DNA of 44,475 nt from an uncultured Verrucomicrobiota bacterium (GTDB lineage: Bacteria; Verrucomicrobiota; Verrucomicrobiia; Limisphaerales; UBA8199). Shown in pieces: positions 34,873-43,049 of this stretch. The translations under genes and the position numbers were made by a program. Under the pieces are notes generated by a model. It made no database searches and had not been told where the DNA came from. It saw only the letters and a list, made by a program, of their open reading frames with translations. The first letter of the stretch is position 1. Each line of letters opens with the position of its first letter. Location: assembly GCA_903873945.1 (NCBI GenBank), contig CAIQQM010000059.1, forward strand, positions 1 through 44,475, given 5' to 3'.

Positions 34873-35937
34873 TCACTCGTCGTGAAGATGGTCAAGGTAA
34901 TAGTCCCTCATCCGTCCAAGGCCCTCTTTTAACGACACCCTGGGTTCGTAGCCAAGCCGTCGTTGCGCCTTGGCGATGCTGGGACAGCGCCGCTGAGGAT
35001 TGTCAGAGAGGTAATGCTTGTCTTCACTCGGTTTCTCGACAACCCCGACCTCTTTGCCGCAAACGCGGATGACCTCCCGCGCCAGGTCGCCCATCGAGAT
35101 TTCGGGTGACGCCGTGCCGATGTTGAACGGTTCGCCGTTTTCGTTGCTCAGCAACAGCCGCAGGTAGCCTTCCAGCGCGTCGCTCACGTAACAAAACGTC
35201 CGCGTGGCCCGCCCGTCGGACAGCAGCACAATGTCCCGGTTGTTCAGCGCGTCCCGGAAAAAATCCGGCAGCACGCGCCGGTCGCTGATGCGCAGGCCGG
35301 GGCCGTAGTTGTTAAAGGGGCGGGCGATCTTTACCGGCACGCGGTGAACATTCCAGAATGCAAGACAGAGCGTCTCGCCGAACCGTTTCGATTCGTCATA
35401 ACACGCGCGCGGGCCCGTGCAACTCACGTACCCGCGATAATCTTCATCGGTGGGAATGTGGTCTATGTCCGGGTCTCCGTAGATTTCGCTTGAGGAAAAG
35501 AACAGCAGGCTTTGCGGGGCCGTCTCCCGGGCATGTTCCAGCAAGCGTCGCAGTCCCCACACATTCGCGTCCATGGTTTCAATCGGGTAGCGCCGGTAGA
35601 AGATGGGCGACGCCACCGACGCCCCATGGATGATAAAATCCGCCCTGGCGTACGCCTCGCATCGCACCACGTCCACGGACTGGATTTCCAGTTCCTTGCG
35701 CGTCTTCAATTCATCAAGCCATCCGGGAACACCGCGCAGAAAGCTGTCCAGCCCGATGACACGGCAGGGACGCGAGAGCGCTCGCGCGTCATTCAGAGCT
35801 AGAAAATAATGGGCAAACTGCGTGCCGAGAAACCCCGCGACCCCCGTAATCAAAACCGTCTTTCCAGCGAACCGCTCGTTCAGTTCGCCCAAGCCACCCA
35901 TGATGCTGTTCGCATCCTTCAGATAATGTTTATCCAT
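34873..35937 (-). CDS. UDP-glucuronate decarboxylase-like (UXS-type) SDR
   Basis: 354-residue extended short-chain dehydrogenase. NAD-binding motif ITGVAGFLGTQFAHYF; HGASVASPIFYRRYPIETM is the conserved region after the Rossmann core in UXS proteins; SSSEIYGDPDIDHIPTDE and CYDESKRFGETLCLAFW contain the Ser/Thr and the YxxxK catalytic pair; FNNYGPGLRISDRRVLPDFF and TRTFCYVSDALEGYLRL are the substrate-binding loops. Closest in style to UDP-glucuronate decarboxylase (UDP-xylose synthase). With ugd downstream, UDP-glucose to UDP-glucuronate to UDP-xylose is the simplest route. A related activity (for example UDP-apiose or dTDP-sugar chemistry) is not excluded. Confidence 0.8.
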   Translation of the reverse strand: MDKHYLKDANSIMGGLGELNERFAGKTVLITGVAGFLGTQFAHYFLALNDARALSRPCRVIGLDSFLRGVPGWLDELKTRKELEIQSVDVVRCEAYARADFIIHGASVASPIFYRRYPIETMDANVWGLRRLLEHARETAPQSLLFFSSSEIYGDPDIDHIPTDEDYRGYVSCTGPRACYDESKRFGETLCLAFWNVHRVPVKIARPFNNYGPGLRISDRRVLPDFFRDALNNRDIVLLSDGRATRTFCYVSDALEGYLRLLLSNENGEPFNIGTASPEISMGDLAREVIRVCGKEVGVVEKPSEDKHYLSDNPQRRCPSIAKAQRRLGYEPRVSLKEGLGRMRDYYLDHLHDE

Positions 35938-36022
35938 GACACAAGATGGTGTTGTTCAGAAACGGCCCGGCATTTGGCGGCAATGATGACGGAGGTGTTT
36001 CGGCTTTAGCCGAAGCCCCCGC

Positions 36023-36808
36023 TCAACCGCTCACTTTCCAGGGCGCTTTCCCCTGGTTCCATAGCTGGTTCAGATACTGCGTTTCAGGATACGTATCCAT
36101 CGGTTGCCAGAACCCTTCGTGGCGGTAGGCGTGGAGCTGCCCTTCTCGCAGGAGCTGGTCAATCGGTTCCCGCTCGAACATCAAACCGGAGTCGTCGGGC
36201 AGATACTTGAATATCCGGTAGTCGCAGACCATGTACCCGCCATTTACGTACACTTCCTCAACTTGCGGCTTCTCCACGAAGGAGCGAATGGCGCCGTCCG
36301 CCTCGATTTTCAACGCCCCGAACCGGCCGGAGGGGTGGACCGCCGATATCGTGCAGATCCTGCCCGAACGCTCGTGCTCCCGGATTGCCGCGTTGATATC
36401 GATGTTGGACAAGCCGTCGCCGTATGTGAAAAGAAACGTCTCCCCTTCCGGAATATAACGCTGGACCAGTTTCAGGCGATAGCCCGTCATCGAGTCCTCC
36501 CCGGTATCCGCCAGTGTTACCTTCCAGTCCTCCTCCTGGTGCCGATCATGAAATTTTTCCTCCGGCCGGCGGCCGAGCGAGAGGGAAATATTACACGTGT
36601 TCCAAAGGTAATTCCGGAAATAATCCTTGATCATCTCACCTTTGTAGCCCAGGCACAAAACGAACTCCTTGTGGCCGAACCCCGCATAATACTTCATGAT
36701 GTGCCAGAGGATCGGCTGTCTCCCGATCGGCACCATTGGTTTGGGCCGGAACTCCGTCTCCTCCCGGAGACGGGTGCCTTTGCCGCCGCACAATATTACA
36801 ACTTTCAT
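36023..36808 (-). CDS. rfbF: Glucose-1-phosphate cytidylyltransferase
   Basis: Makes CDP-glucose from CTP and glucose-1-phosphate, the entry to CDP-linked deoxysugars. 261 residues, the normal length. MKVVILCGGKGTRLREETEFRPKPMVPIG (in parts) is the pyrophosphorylase signature with the phosphate-binding Gly loop and catalytic Arg/Lys. The family-specific LGYKGEMIKDYF, FTYGDGLSNIDI (metal-binding GDG), VEEVYVNGGYMV and EGFWQPMDTYPE follow. CDP-glucose 4,6-dehydratase (rfbG), the usual partner, is not next to it; an SDR of UXS type lies in that place. The transketolase pair lies upstream with a gap of 136 bases. Confidence 0.94.
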   Translation of the reverse strand: MKVVILCGGKGTRLREETEFRPKPMVPIGRQPILWHIMKYYAGFGHKEFVLCLGYKGEMIKDYFRNYLWNTCNISLSLGRRPEEKFHDRHQEEDWKVTLADTGEDSMTGYRLKLVQRYIPEGETFLFTYGDGLSNIDINAAIREHERSGRICTISAVHPSGRFGALKIEADGAIRSFVEKPQVEEVYVNGGYMVCDYRIFKYLPDDSGLMFEREPIDQLLREGQLHAYRHEGFWQPMDTYPETQYLNQLWNQGKAPWKVSG

Positions 36809-36944
36809 GGGACCGGAACTGCCTGGTTGCCGCTAATTCAGATTCAGTCTATAGCCCCCCTTCGCGCCTAATCAATCCCAAACCGCCTTTTCGTCCGGTC
36901 GCGGCGTTCATTTCCAAAAACCACGCCGATAAACGCGGCCCGGT

Positions 36945-37850
36945 TCAAACCAGCAGCTCGCGGGCGGATTCCACAACAGCCTCCACGCTCAGCCCGGAAG
37001 ACGCGCGAAGAAATTCCTGCGAACCTACCAGCCCCGCGTTCTCTTCCCGCACGCTCAGTGACATGATGCGGCACGACCCCGGTTGCAGCGCTCGCAACAG
37101 CTCCCCAAAACCGCCTGCCCCGACGTGTTCCTCCAACGTGAGCAGGCAGGCATGCTCCCATAGCGGTTTGAAGAACTCTTGCGTCACGGGTTTCAACCAC
37201 GGACAGGAGTACACCGCAATCTCCATCCCGAACCGGTTCTTGATCTCCCTGGCCGCGTCGAGGGCGACTGCTGCGATGGACCCGGTCGCCGCCAGCGCCA
37301 GCCGGCTGCGCGCCGGCTTTATCGCCAGCGGTCCACGCTCCACCCCGGTTGTGTCATGCAGGGGCCGCTCTCCCGCCTTTCCCAGCCGCAAATAGGATGG
37401 GCGCGGGCTTTCGCACAGGTTCCGCATGCAACCGATAGTTTCCCCGGGGTCGGCCGGCGAAAGAACGGTGATGTTGGGCAGGGTGCGCATCACGGCCAGG
37501 TCCTGGACCCCGTGGTGCGTGTAGCCGGCGTTGCCATAGGCCAATCCCGCCCCCACTGCGACAACCGTAACCGGAAGGTTGTGGTAGCAAACATCATTTC
37601 GAATTTGTTCCAGGCAGCGAAGCGTCGGGAAATTCGCGATTGAATACGTAAACACATGATAACCCTCGGAAGCCAGGCCGGCGGCAACGCTCGTCATGTT
37701 CTGTTCCGCCACCCCCGCATTGAGATATCTTCCCGGAAACTCCTTCGCAAATGGCTCGACGACCGAAAACCCGAGGTCGCCCACGACGAGAAACAACCGC
37801 GGGTTCAGGCGCGCTTGCCGGATCAGTTCATTAATGAATGCCGTTCTCAT
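36945..37850 (-). CDS. Transketolase, C-terminal (pyrimidine-binding) subunit
   Basis: 301-residue half of a split transketolase. AGVAEQNMTSVAAGLASEG contains the Glu that activates ThDP, and NAGYTHHGVQDLAVMRTLPN is the conserved PYR-domain loop with substrate-binding His residues. The last 110 residues form the transketolase C-terminal domain. Its ATG overlaps the TGA of the N-terminal subunit gene (ATGA), so both halves are made together and should form one active heterodimer. Location in a polysaccharide locus suggests a role in sugar-nucleotide modification rather than in the pentose phosphate pathway. Confidence 0.93.
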   Translation of the reverse strand: MRTAFINELIRQARLNPRLFLVVGDLGFSVVEPFAKEFPGRYLNAGVAEQNMTSVAAGLASEGYHVFTYSIANFPTLRCLEQIRNDVCYHNLPVTVVAVGAGLAYGNAGYTHHGVQDLAVMRTLPNITVLSPADPGETIGCMRNLCESPRPSYLRLGKAGERPLHDTTGVERGPLAIKPARSRLALAATGSIAAVALDAAREIKNRFGMEIAVYSCPWLKPVTQEFFKPLWEHACLLTLEEHVGAGGFGELLRALQPGSCRIMSLSVREENAGLVGSQEFLRASSGLSVEAVVESARELLV

Positions 37851-38659
37851 CGATCACAACCCAATTGCGCCAGCGCGTTCCCAAGCTGCTCCGCATCCGG
37901 CGGCCGGTAATGCCACAACAATTGGTTCTCCATAAACCCGACTCCCTTGCCTTTGATCGTGTGCGCAATCAAACAGCTCGGTTTCCCGGGCTCCCACGGG
38001 GTTGCGCCCAGCGCCTGCTTGAGGGCGCCATGATCGTGCCCATCCACCTCCCGGACGGACCATCGAAACGCACGAAACTTCTCTGCCAGCGGCTGCAGTT
38101 CCAGCACTTCGCTCACCACTCCAAAACTTTGGATCTTATTGAAGTCAACTATCGCCACCAGGTTGTCCAGGCGATGTTGCGGCGCGAACAGAATCGCCTC
38201 CCAGTTTGAGCCTTCGTCCAGTTCCCCATCGCTCAGGATCACATAAACCCGCCAGCGCCCGTTCTGCCGTTTCGCCGCCAAAGCCTTTCCGCAGCCGATG
38301 CCCAGACCGTGTCCCAGCGACCCCGTGGAGACTTCCACGCCGGGCACTTTGTGGCTGGTATGGCTCATCAGCCTTGCCGCATCCCGTCCAAACTGTTCGA
38401 GCTCCTCCATCGGGAAAAAGCCCTTAATCGCCAAAGCCGAATAAAATGCCGCGCAAGCATGTCCTTTGCTCAGAATGACCCGGTCGCGCTCAGGGTGAAG
38501 AGGCGTCCCGGGAAAAACGCGCAGGATTTCCCCATACAACACCGCCAGCAGGTCCGCCATACTGAGTCCCCCACCCACGTGCGATGTCCTGGCGCGATTC
38601 ACCATCCGCAGCGTGTTCGCCCGGATGCTTGTCGCAAGCGCCTGTGTGCCCGAAGTCAT
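37847..38659 (-). CDS. Transketolase, N-terminal (ThDP/PP-binding) subunit
   Basis: 270-residue half of a split transketolase. LSKGHACAAFYSALAIKG holds the His of the substrate channel, STGSLGHGLGIGCGKALA is conserved, and ILSDGELDEGSNWEAILFA followed by VDFNKIQ is the ThDP/Mg motif (GDGE...N). The first gene of the minus-strand block 38659-31473; the divergent GT-C gene begins 100 bases away. Split transketolases recur in polysaccharide and antibiotic-sugar clusters, where they can add a two-carbon unit to a keto-sugar; this role is inferred here. Confidence 0.93.
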   Translation of the reverse strand: MTSGTQALATSIRANTLRMVNRARTSHVGGGLSMADLLAVLYGEILRVFPGTPLHPERDRVILSKGHACAAFYSALAIKGFFPMEELEQFGRDAARLMSHTSHKVPGVEVSTGSLGHGLGIGCGKALAAKRQNGRWRVYVILSDGELDEGSNWEAILFAPQHRLDNLVAIVDFNKIQSFGVVSEVLELQPLAEKFRAFRWSVREVDGHDHGALKQALGATPWEPGKPSCLIAHTIKGKGVGFMENQLLWHYRPPDAEQLGNALAQLGCDR

Positions 38660-38758
38660 CTAAAAACTATGACTGCCGGGCGCCAAACCCGTCAAGCATT
38701 GTCGTCTGACAGAAACTTGACCGGCAGGGAGAATTCTTTAATCTGGGCGCGGCCACTT

Positions 38759-40327
38759 ATGAACCTCGCTAAACCTGTCCTTCTCTTTGTTCTGATGACG
38801 CTTGTCGTCCTAGCTGCCAGCACCGCCATCCGCTATTCCGTCGATAGAAATATCGCGGCTGGAACCTGGAACACTGTCATCAGAAACTGGGAGCAGTTCG
38901 GGCTGCTGACCTTGCACGGAAGGCTTGTGGACAATCCGGGCGGCTTCGAGGCGCTCGACAAACCAGAGGTTTATCCGGGTCATCGGGCCACTTGCGTCTA
39001 TCTTGCCTTCTTTGTTAAGCGGCTCTTCGCTTGGACGGGGGCGGGCATCCTTGCGTTTAGCGTCGCCATGAGCCTCATAGTGTTTCTCTCAACCTGGTTC
39101 CTCCTTGGAAAAAGCCACGCGGCATGGCTCGTGGCCGCCGCCACGCTGTTGAGCCCCGGCTACGTGCTTTGGGATGCGCATCTCGACCCCAACGCCATCT
39201 CCGTTCTTCTCGGGTTGCCATTCGCTCTCTGGCTCATCTCGCGCCTTAGCCAACCCCGGCTGTCGGCCACGGCAGTAACGCTGCTCTTCGCCATCATTCT
39301 TGCTTTCACTTCACTCAACTGGACAACCGTTTTCGTGCATGGGGCTCTTTTCGGCTGCCTGTTGGCCCAACGAACCCTGCCACGGCGCCGATTACTGCTC
39401 TTTGTCGCTCTCGCCGGCCTTAGCACGTTAGTGGTAGCCGGCGTGTCTGTGCTGGGCAAACTCTCCTATGCGTCTGCTTCCGGGCAGAGCAGCAACCTTA
39501 AAGACTTTCTTGCAGCATACACTTTGGGCGGAACCGGTTATGGGATCGGCATGACAATGGCCAAAGCGATGGTGCGCCTTGGCTTTGTCAACGCCATGGG
39601 ACTCTTGCCCTTGCTGCTTGTCCTTGGATATGTCCTGGCAAAACATCCCAGGCGCGACGGCGCAAACCTCTGGTGGGCTTCACTCCCCTTTTGCATGAGT
39701 CTCCTGGGACTCGCCGCGATGCGGAACTATTACGCCCATCATCCTTGGATGGCCGCCCCTGTGCTCATAGTGGGTTTGATTCTCTCACTCCGGTTAGTTC
39801 TACCTCGGCCTGCGCCCCCGCGGCAAACGCAGTCGGAGCCCGCCCGCGGCAACAAGCTTCTTGGACCAGCGGGGTTCCTTGCCGCATCGGCCGCTTACGC
39901 CACGGCGGTTATCATGATGTCCCGCCTCCATAATGCGGACTCCCTGGCCATGTTTGCCCTGGTGCATGACCACACACTGCGCTCGGACACGCTCGTCCTG
40001 GTGAAAACCCTCGATCCGGTGCTGGCCGGCGAGGCGGTTGGATTTGCCGAAGGCGCCGACCGGCGAGTCGTCGTGCTTAATGATCTCGCTGACCACAGTG
40101 ATTTGGGACGGCAAGCCTTCGTGATTTCAAGCACACACCTGGATGGACTGCCACTGGTGGCGAGGTCGTCCGAAGACACGATTGCTTCCTGGCCGATAGT
40201 CCAGGAGTCGCTCGCCTGGTATTCGCGAAGAATCGCGCGTCGTAACATGCAGGACAAGCCGATAGGGTCGGCGGGGCCTTGTTATCTCTACCTCTTGAAA
40301 AGCAGCCAGCCGCCAAAGGCGGACTGA
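38759..40327 (+). CDS. GT-C-like multi-pass membrane protein (putative lipid-sugar glycosyltransferase)
   Basis: 522-residue membrane protein. The open frame reaches back to 38309, but that part is antisense to the transketolase gene, so the ATG at 38759 is used. The first segment is VLLFVLMTLVVLAAS, then a loop of about 60 residues (NWEQFGLLTLHGRLV...PEVYPGHRATCVYL) before nine or more further hydrophobic segments. A loop after TM1 with an acidic/YPGH element and the overall layout fit the GT-C enzymes (ArnT/PMT-like) that take sugars from polyprenyl phosphate. The about 140 C-terminal residues form a soluble domain. A GtrB-like donor enzyme at 32415-33347 supports this. No known subfamily was recognised. 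Confidence 0.65.
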   Translation: MNLAKPVLLFVLMTLVVLAASTAIRYSVDRNIAAGTWNTVIRNWEQFGLLTLHGRLVDNPGGFEALDKPEVYPGHRATCVYLAFFVKRLFAWTGAGILAFSVAMSLIVFLSTWFLLGKSHAAWLVAAATLLSPGYVLWDAHLDPNAISVLLGLPFALWLISRLSQPRLSATAVTLLFAIILAFTSLNWTTVFVHGALFGCLLAQRTLPRRRLLLFVALAGLSTLVVAGVSVLGKLSYASASGQSSNLKDFLAAYTLGGTGYGIGMTMAKAMVRLGFVNAMGLLPLLLVLGYVLAKHPRRDGANLWWASLPFCMSLLGLAAMRNYYAHHPWMAAPVLIVGLILSLRLVLPRPAPPRQTQSEPARGNKLLGPAGFLAASAAYATAVIMMSRLHNADSLAMFALVHDHTLRSDTLVLVKTLDPVLAGEAVGFAEGADRRVVVLNDLADHSDLGRQAFVISSTHLDGLPLVARSSEDTIASWPIVQESLAWYSRRIARRNMQDKPIGSAGPCYLYLLKSSQPPKAD

Positions 40328-40469
40328 CGCCGGCCCCGACCGTAAATTTTATCCGGGTTTTTCTGCTGAACAGCCTGACAACTCTGGTCTTGCCGCTTGC
40401 CTTGGGAAGGCGGTTGGCGGAGCATCCTCTGACATTGATTGGACCGCCTGAGAATGGCGCGCGCTGAGA

Positions 40470-41891
40470 ATGAGTGACCAGATTAGATCGACTATTGCGG
40501 CAAATCCCGGCGAGGCTTGCGAGCGGATGTGTGAGCAACGTTCTCCACTCACGCGCGGGGAGATTCTGCTTCGGCTAACCGCTGCTTTTGAGAAGGAACA
40601 GATCCCTTACTGCCTGGTGGGCGACACGCGCGGCTTGCCGGACACAATTCCCGGAGATATCGATATCGTAGTGGCACAGAGTTCTCTCGGAGAAGTGCCG
40701 GGTCTGTTGCTGCGCTTTTGTGAGGAACATCAAGCGCGCCTCGTGCAGGTAATGCAGCATGAGTTGACCGCGTTCTATTTTACTTTGGCCTGGACCGGGC
40801 CGGGGGGCCGGCCCCAATTCCTGAACCCGGACATTTGCGGCGATTACTATCGCACCGGCAGGCTGTATTTGAATTCGAGCGAGTTGCTGGCAAACCGGGC
40901 ATTGGGACCGGATGGGGCAAAGAGCGCCAGGGGCTTCCATGTGGCGGGAGCGGCAGCCAATTTCATCTATTATCTCATCAAGAAAATCGACAAGCAGGAC
41001 CTGTCAAATCGAAGCGGCGCTTACCTTAGCGAGCAATGGCGCAGCGCCCCTCATAAGAATTCAGAAAGCATCCGGCGCTTTTGGTCCGAGCCGGAAGCGA
41101 CTTTGCTGGCGCAGGCGGCGCAGAGTAACGCCTGGGATTCAATTATCGCGCGGCTGCCGGAGTTTCGGCGCGCTTTGCGGAAGCAGCGGTCATTTTCCAC
41201 AAGAGTTGCTTTCCCTGATCTGGCGCGCAAGCTGCGGCGCGCCCTGCAGCCAACCGGATTGATGGTGGCGGTAATGGGGCCCGATGGCGCGGGAAAGAGC
41301 AGCGTTATTGATGCGGTCCAGGCTTCGCTGGCGCCCGCTTTTCGCCGAACTATACGAGCTCACCTGCGGCCGCACCTGGGAAGAAGAACAGACCTTTCCA
41401 TGACGATTGAGGCCAATCCGCACGGAAAGAAGGCTTATGGCGAGCTAATCTCAATGTTGAAGCTGGTGTACCTGTGGGTTGACTACACTATTGGCTATTG
41501 GCTGAAGATTTACCCCCGGGTGGCCCGTTCGACGCTGGTCATGTTTGATCGATATTACCACGATCTATTGGTGGACCCCAGGCGCTACCGTTTCGGAGGC
41601 TCGCGGTTATTGGCCGGGTTTTTCGGAAAGATATTGCCGCAGCCACAATTGTGGATTTTTCTGGATGCGCCCGCCAAAGTGCTGCAAGAACGAAAGCGCG
41701 AAGTCTCTCCGCAGGAGACCGCCCGCCAGTGCGAAGCCTACCGGAGGCTCGCTGCCACGTTGCCGGGCGCCCTCACCGTCGATGCCTCGCAAGACCTGGA
41801 GCGGGTGGTGGCACAAGTGGACGAGGCAATCCTGGGTTTGCTGGCGGCCCGCGCCCGGCAAAGACTGTCCTCATCTCGGTGCCCGGGCTGA
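40470..41891 (+). CDS. Nucleotidyltransferase-like domain fused to thymidylate-kinase-like P-loop domain
   Basis: 473 residues in two parts. Residues about 28-250 contain CLVGDTRGLPDTIPGDIDIVVA, with a GDxDxVV motif like minimal nucleotidyltransferases (metal-binding Asp pair). From residue about 262, MVAVMGPDGAGKSSVIDAV is a Walker A motif, and VMFDRYYHDLLVDPRRYRFGG matches the thymidylate-kinase DR(Y/F)YDL element, followed by LWIFLDAPAKVLQERKREVSP, the usual LID-region start. Proteins of this plan occur in polysaccharide clusters; a kinase acting on a sugar, polyprenol or a nucleoside is possible. It is unlikely to be housekeeping dTMP kinase. Co-directional with the GT-C gene and the methyltransferase. 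Confidence 0.7.
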   Translation: MSDQIRSTIAANPGEACERMCEQRSPLTRGEILLRLTAAFEKEQIPYCLVGDTRGLPDTIPGDIDIVVAQSSLGEVPGLLLRFCEEHQARLVQVMQHELTAFYFTLAWTGPGGRPQFLNPDICGDYYRTGRLYLNSSELLANRALGPDGAKSARGFHVAGAAANFIYYLIKKIDKQDLSNRSGAYLSEQWRSAPHKNSESIRRFWSEPEATLLAQAAQSNAWDSIIARLPEFRRALRKQRSFSTRVAFPDLARKLRRALQPTGLMVAVMGPDGAGKSSVIDAVQASLAPAFRRTIRAHLRPHLGRRTDLSMTIEANPHGKKAYGELISMLKLVYLWVDYTIGYWLKIYPRVARSTLVMFDRYYHDLLVDPRRYRFGGSRLLAGFFGKILPQPQLWIFLDAPAKVLQERKREVSPQETARQCEAYRRLAATLPGALTVDASQDLERVVAQVDEAILGLLAARARQRLSSSRCPG

Positions 41892-41957
41892 TTGCCCGGG
41901 TGGAGTAAATGATTTGTTTCGAACGATGGCTTTCGTCAGCATTTCAAGCATTGGATT

Positions 41958-42641
41958 ATGATGAATGAACTGAAAGTGTCTTTGAGCCGCTACGTGGATC
42001 GCCGCGCCGAAATCCTTGACCGTTGTCGTGGCCGACGGGTCTTGCACCTGGGATGCGTGGGCTTCACGGACTCGGCGGTTGCTGAAAAAATAGCGAGTGC
42101 CAAGAAGAGTCTCCACCAGCAGGTGACGGCGATTGCCGATTGTGTCGGGGTTGACATCGACGCGCGGACGGTTGGGGAGCTAAACCAGGCCGGGGTGTTC
42201 AAAAATGTAATCGTGGGTGACGTCGAAAAACTGGAGGCCCTGCCTGGTGTGCTGCCGCCGTTTGATGTGGTCCTCGCCGGGGATATTATCGAGCATTTGT
42301 CGAACCCGGGCAGAATGTTGGAGGGAGTGAAGCGTCATCTGAAGCCGGATGGCAGGTTGATTGTTTCCACGCCGAACGCGATGGGTTTGCCGGCATATTT
42401 GCGCTACACGGCTGGCAGTTTTCGTGAAGGGCTTCAGCACGTGCTGTGCTTCAACGCGATTACGTTGGCACAAATGTTGGCACGCCACGGCTTTGTGGTT
42501 GAGGAGGGTTTCAGTTGCTACCAGACATTCACACAGGAATCCTCCGGGCGGGCATTTGCCATCGGGCGGGCTTTTTTCAGGCGGTTCCCGAAATTTGGCG
42601 GCACGCTGCTTTTCGTCGTCAGGCTAAGTTGCCAGGGATGA
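41958..42641 (+). CDS. Class I SAM-dependent methyltransferase
   Basis: 227-residue methyltransferase. VLHLGCVGFTDSAVAEKI is motif I, GVDIDARTVGEL motif II, and FDVVLAGDIIEHLSNPGRMLEGVKRHLKPDGRLIVSTPNAMG (in parts) the later motifs. This type is close to the UbiG/Methyltransf_23 group. ATG at 41958 or 41961. Last gene of the polysaccharide locus on the plus strand, 66 bases after the nucleotidyltransferase-kinase fusion. It probably methylates a sugar or glycan terminus; the real substrate is unknown. Confidence 0.86.
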   Translation: MMNELKVSLSRYVDRRAEILDRCRGRRVLHLGCVGFTDSAVAEKIASAKKSLHQQVTAIADCVGVDIDARTVGELNQAGVFKNVIVGDVEKLEALPGVLPPFDVVLAGDIIEHLSNPGRMLEGVKRHLKPDGRLIVSTPNAMGLPAYLRYTAGSFREGLQHVLCFNAITLAQMLARHGFVVEEGFSCYQTFTQESSGRAFAIGRAFFRRFPKFGGTLLFVVRLSCQG

Positions 42642-43049
42642 CCCGGTCAGGATTCCAATCCGGCCAAGCAGTATCGAGTACAACTTCATGCCGCGGTGCA
42701 CGTTGCGCGGGTCAATGTGACAGCGTGGACATTCCCATCGCCACACGCGAACTGTGTGAACGCATTAGCCACAGATGGGGGAAAGGGGATTTAGCCACGG
42801 GCCGAACGTCGGCCTCGCATAAAAACAGTTCAAGACCTAGCCACGGATTGAACACGGATGGGAAAAGACGAACTTCGAACTTCCAACGTCCAACTTTCAA
42901 CGCTGAAAGGATCTTGGGGGGAAGAAGAGGAAAAGCCACGGATTGCCCTCACCCCTGACCCCTCTCCCATCTGATGGGCGAGGGGAACCTCCGGCGGAGG
43001 GATGGCTGTTGTAGGAACATGATGGTGCAATTTCGAACTGGGAAGGGTA
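42642..43049. repeat. Repeat-rich intergenic spacer
   Basis: No gene is seen. The motif AGCCAC(A/G)G occurs four times in the same orientation (42766, 42791, 42838, 42935, each near these positions), twice with the extension GAT(T)G. A CCAAC-rich stretch lies at about 42880-42900. CCCCTCTCCCA (42959-42969) and TGGGCGAGGGG (42975-42985) form an 11-bp hairpin with one mismatch and a TCTGA loop. These are the kinds of short, repeated intergenic words that occur in many copies in Verrucomicrobiota genomes; function unknown. Confidence 0.55.

Noticed and set aside
38309-38758. N-terminal extension of the GT-C-like ORF
   Set aside because: Antisense to transketolase; the membrane protein begins naturally at the ATG at 38759.
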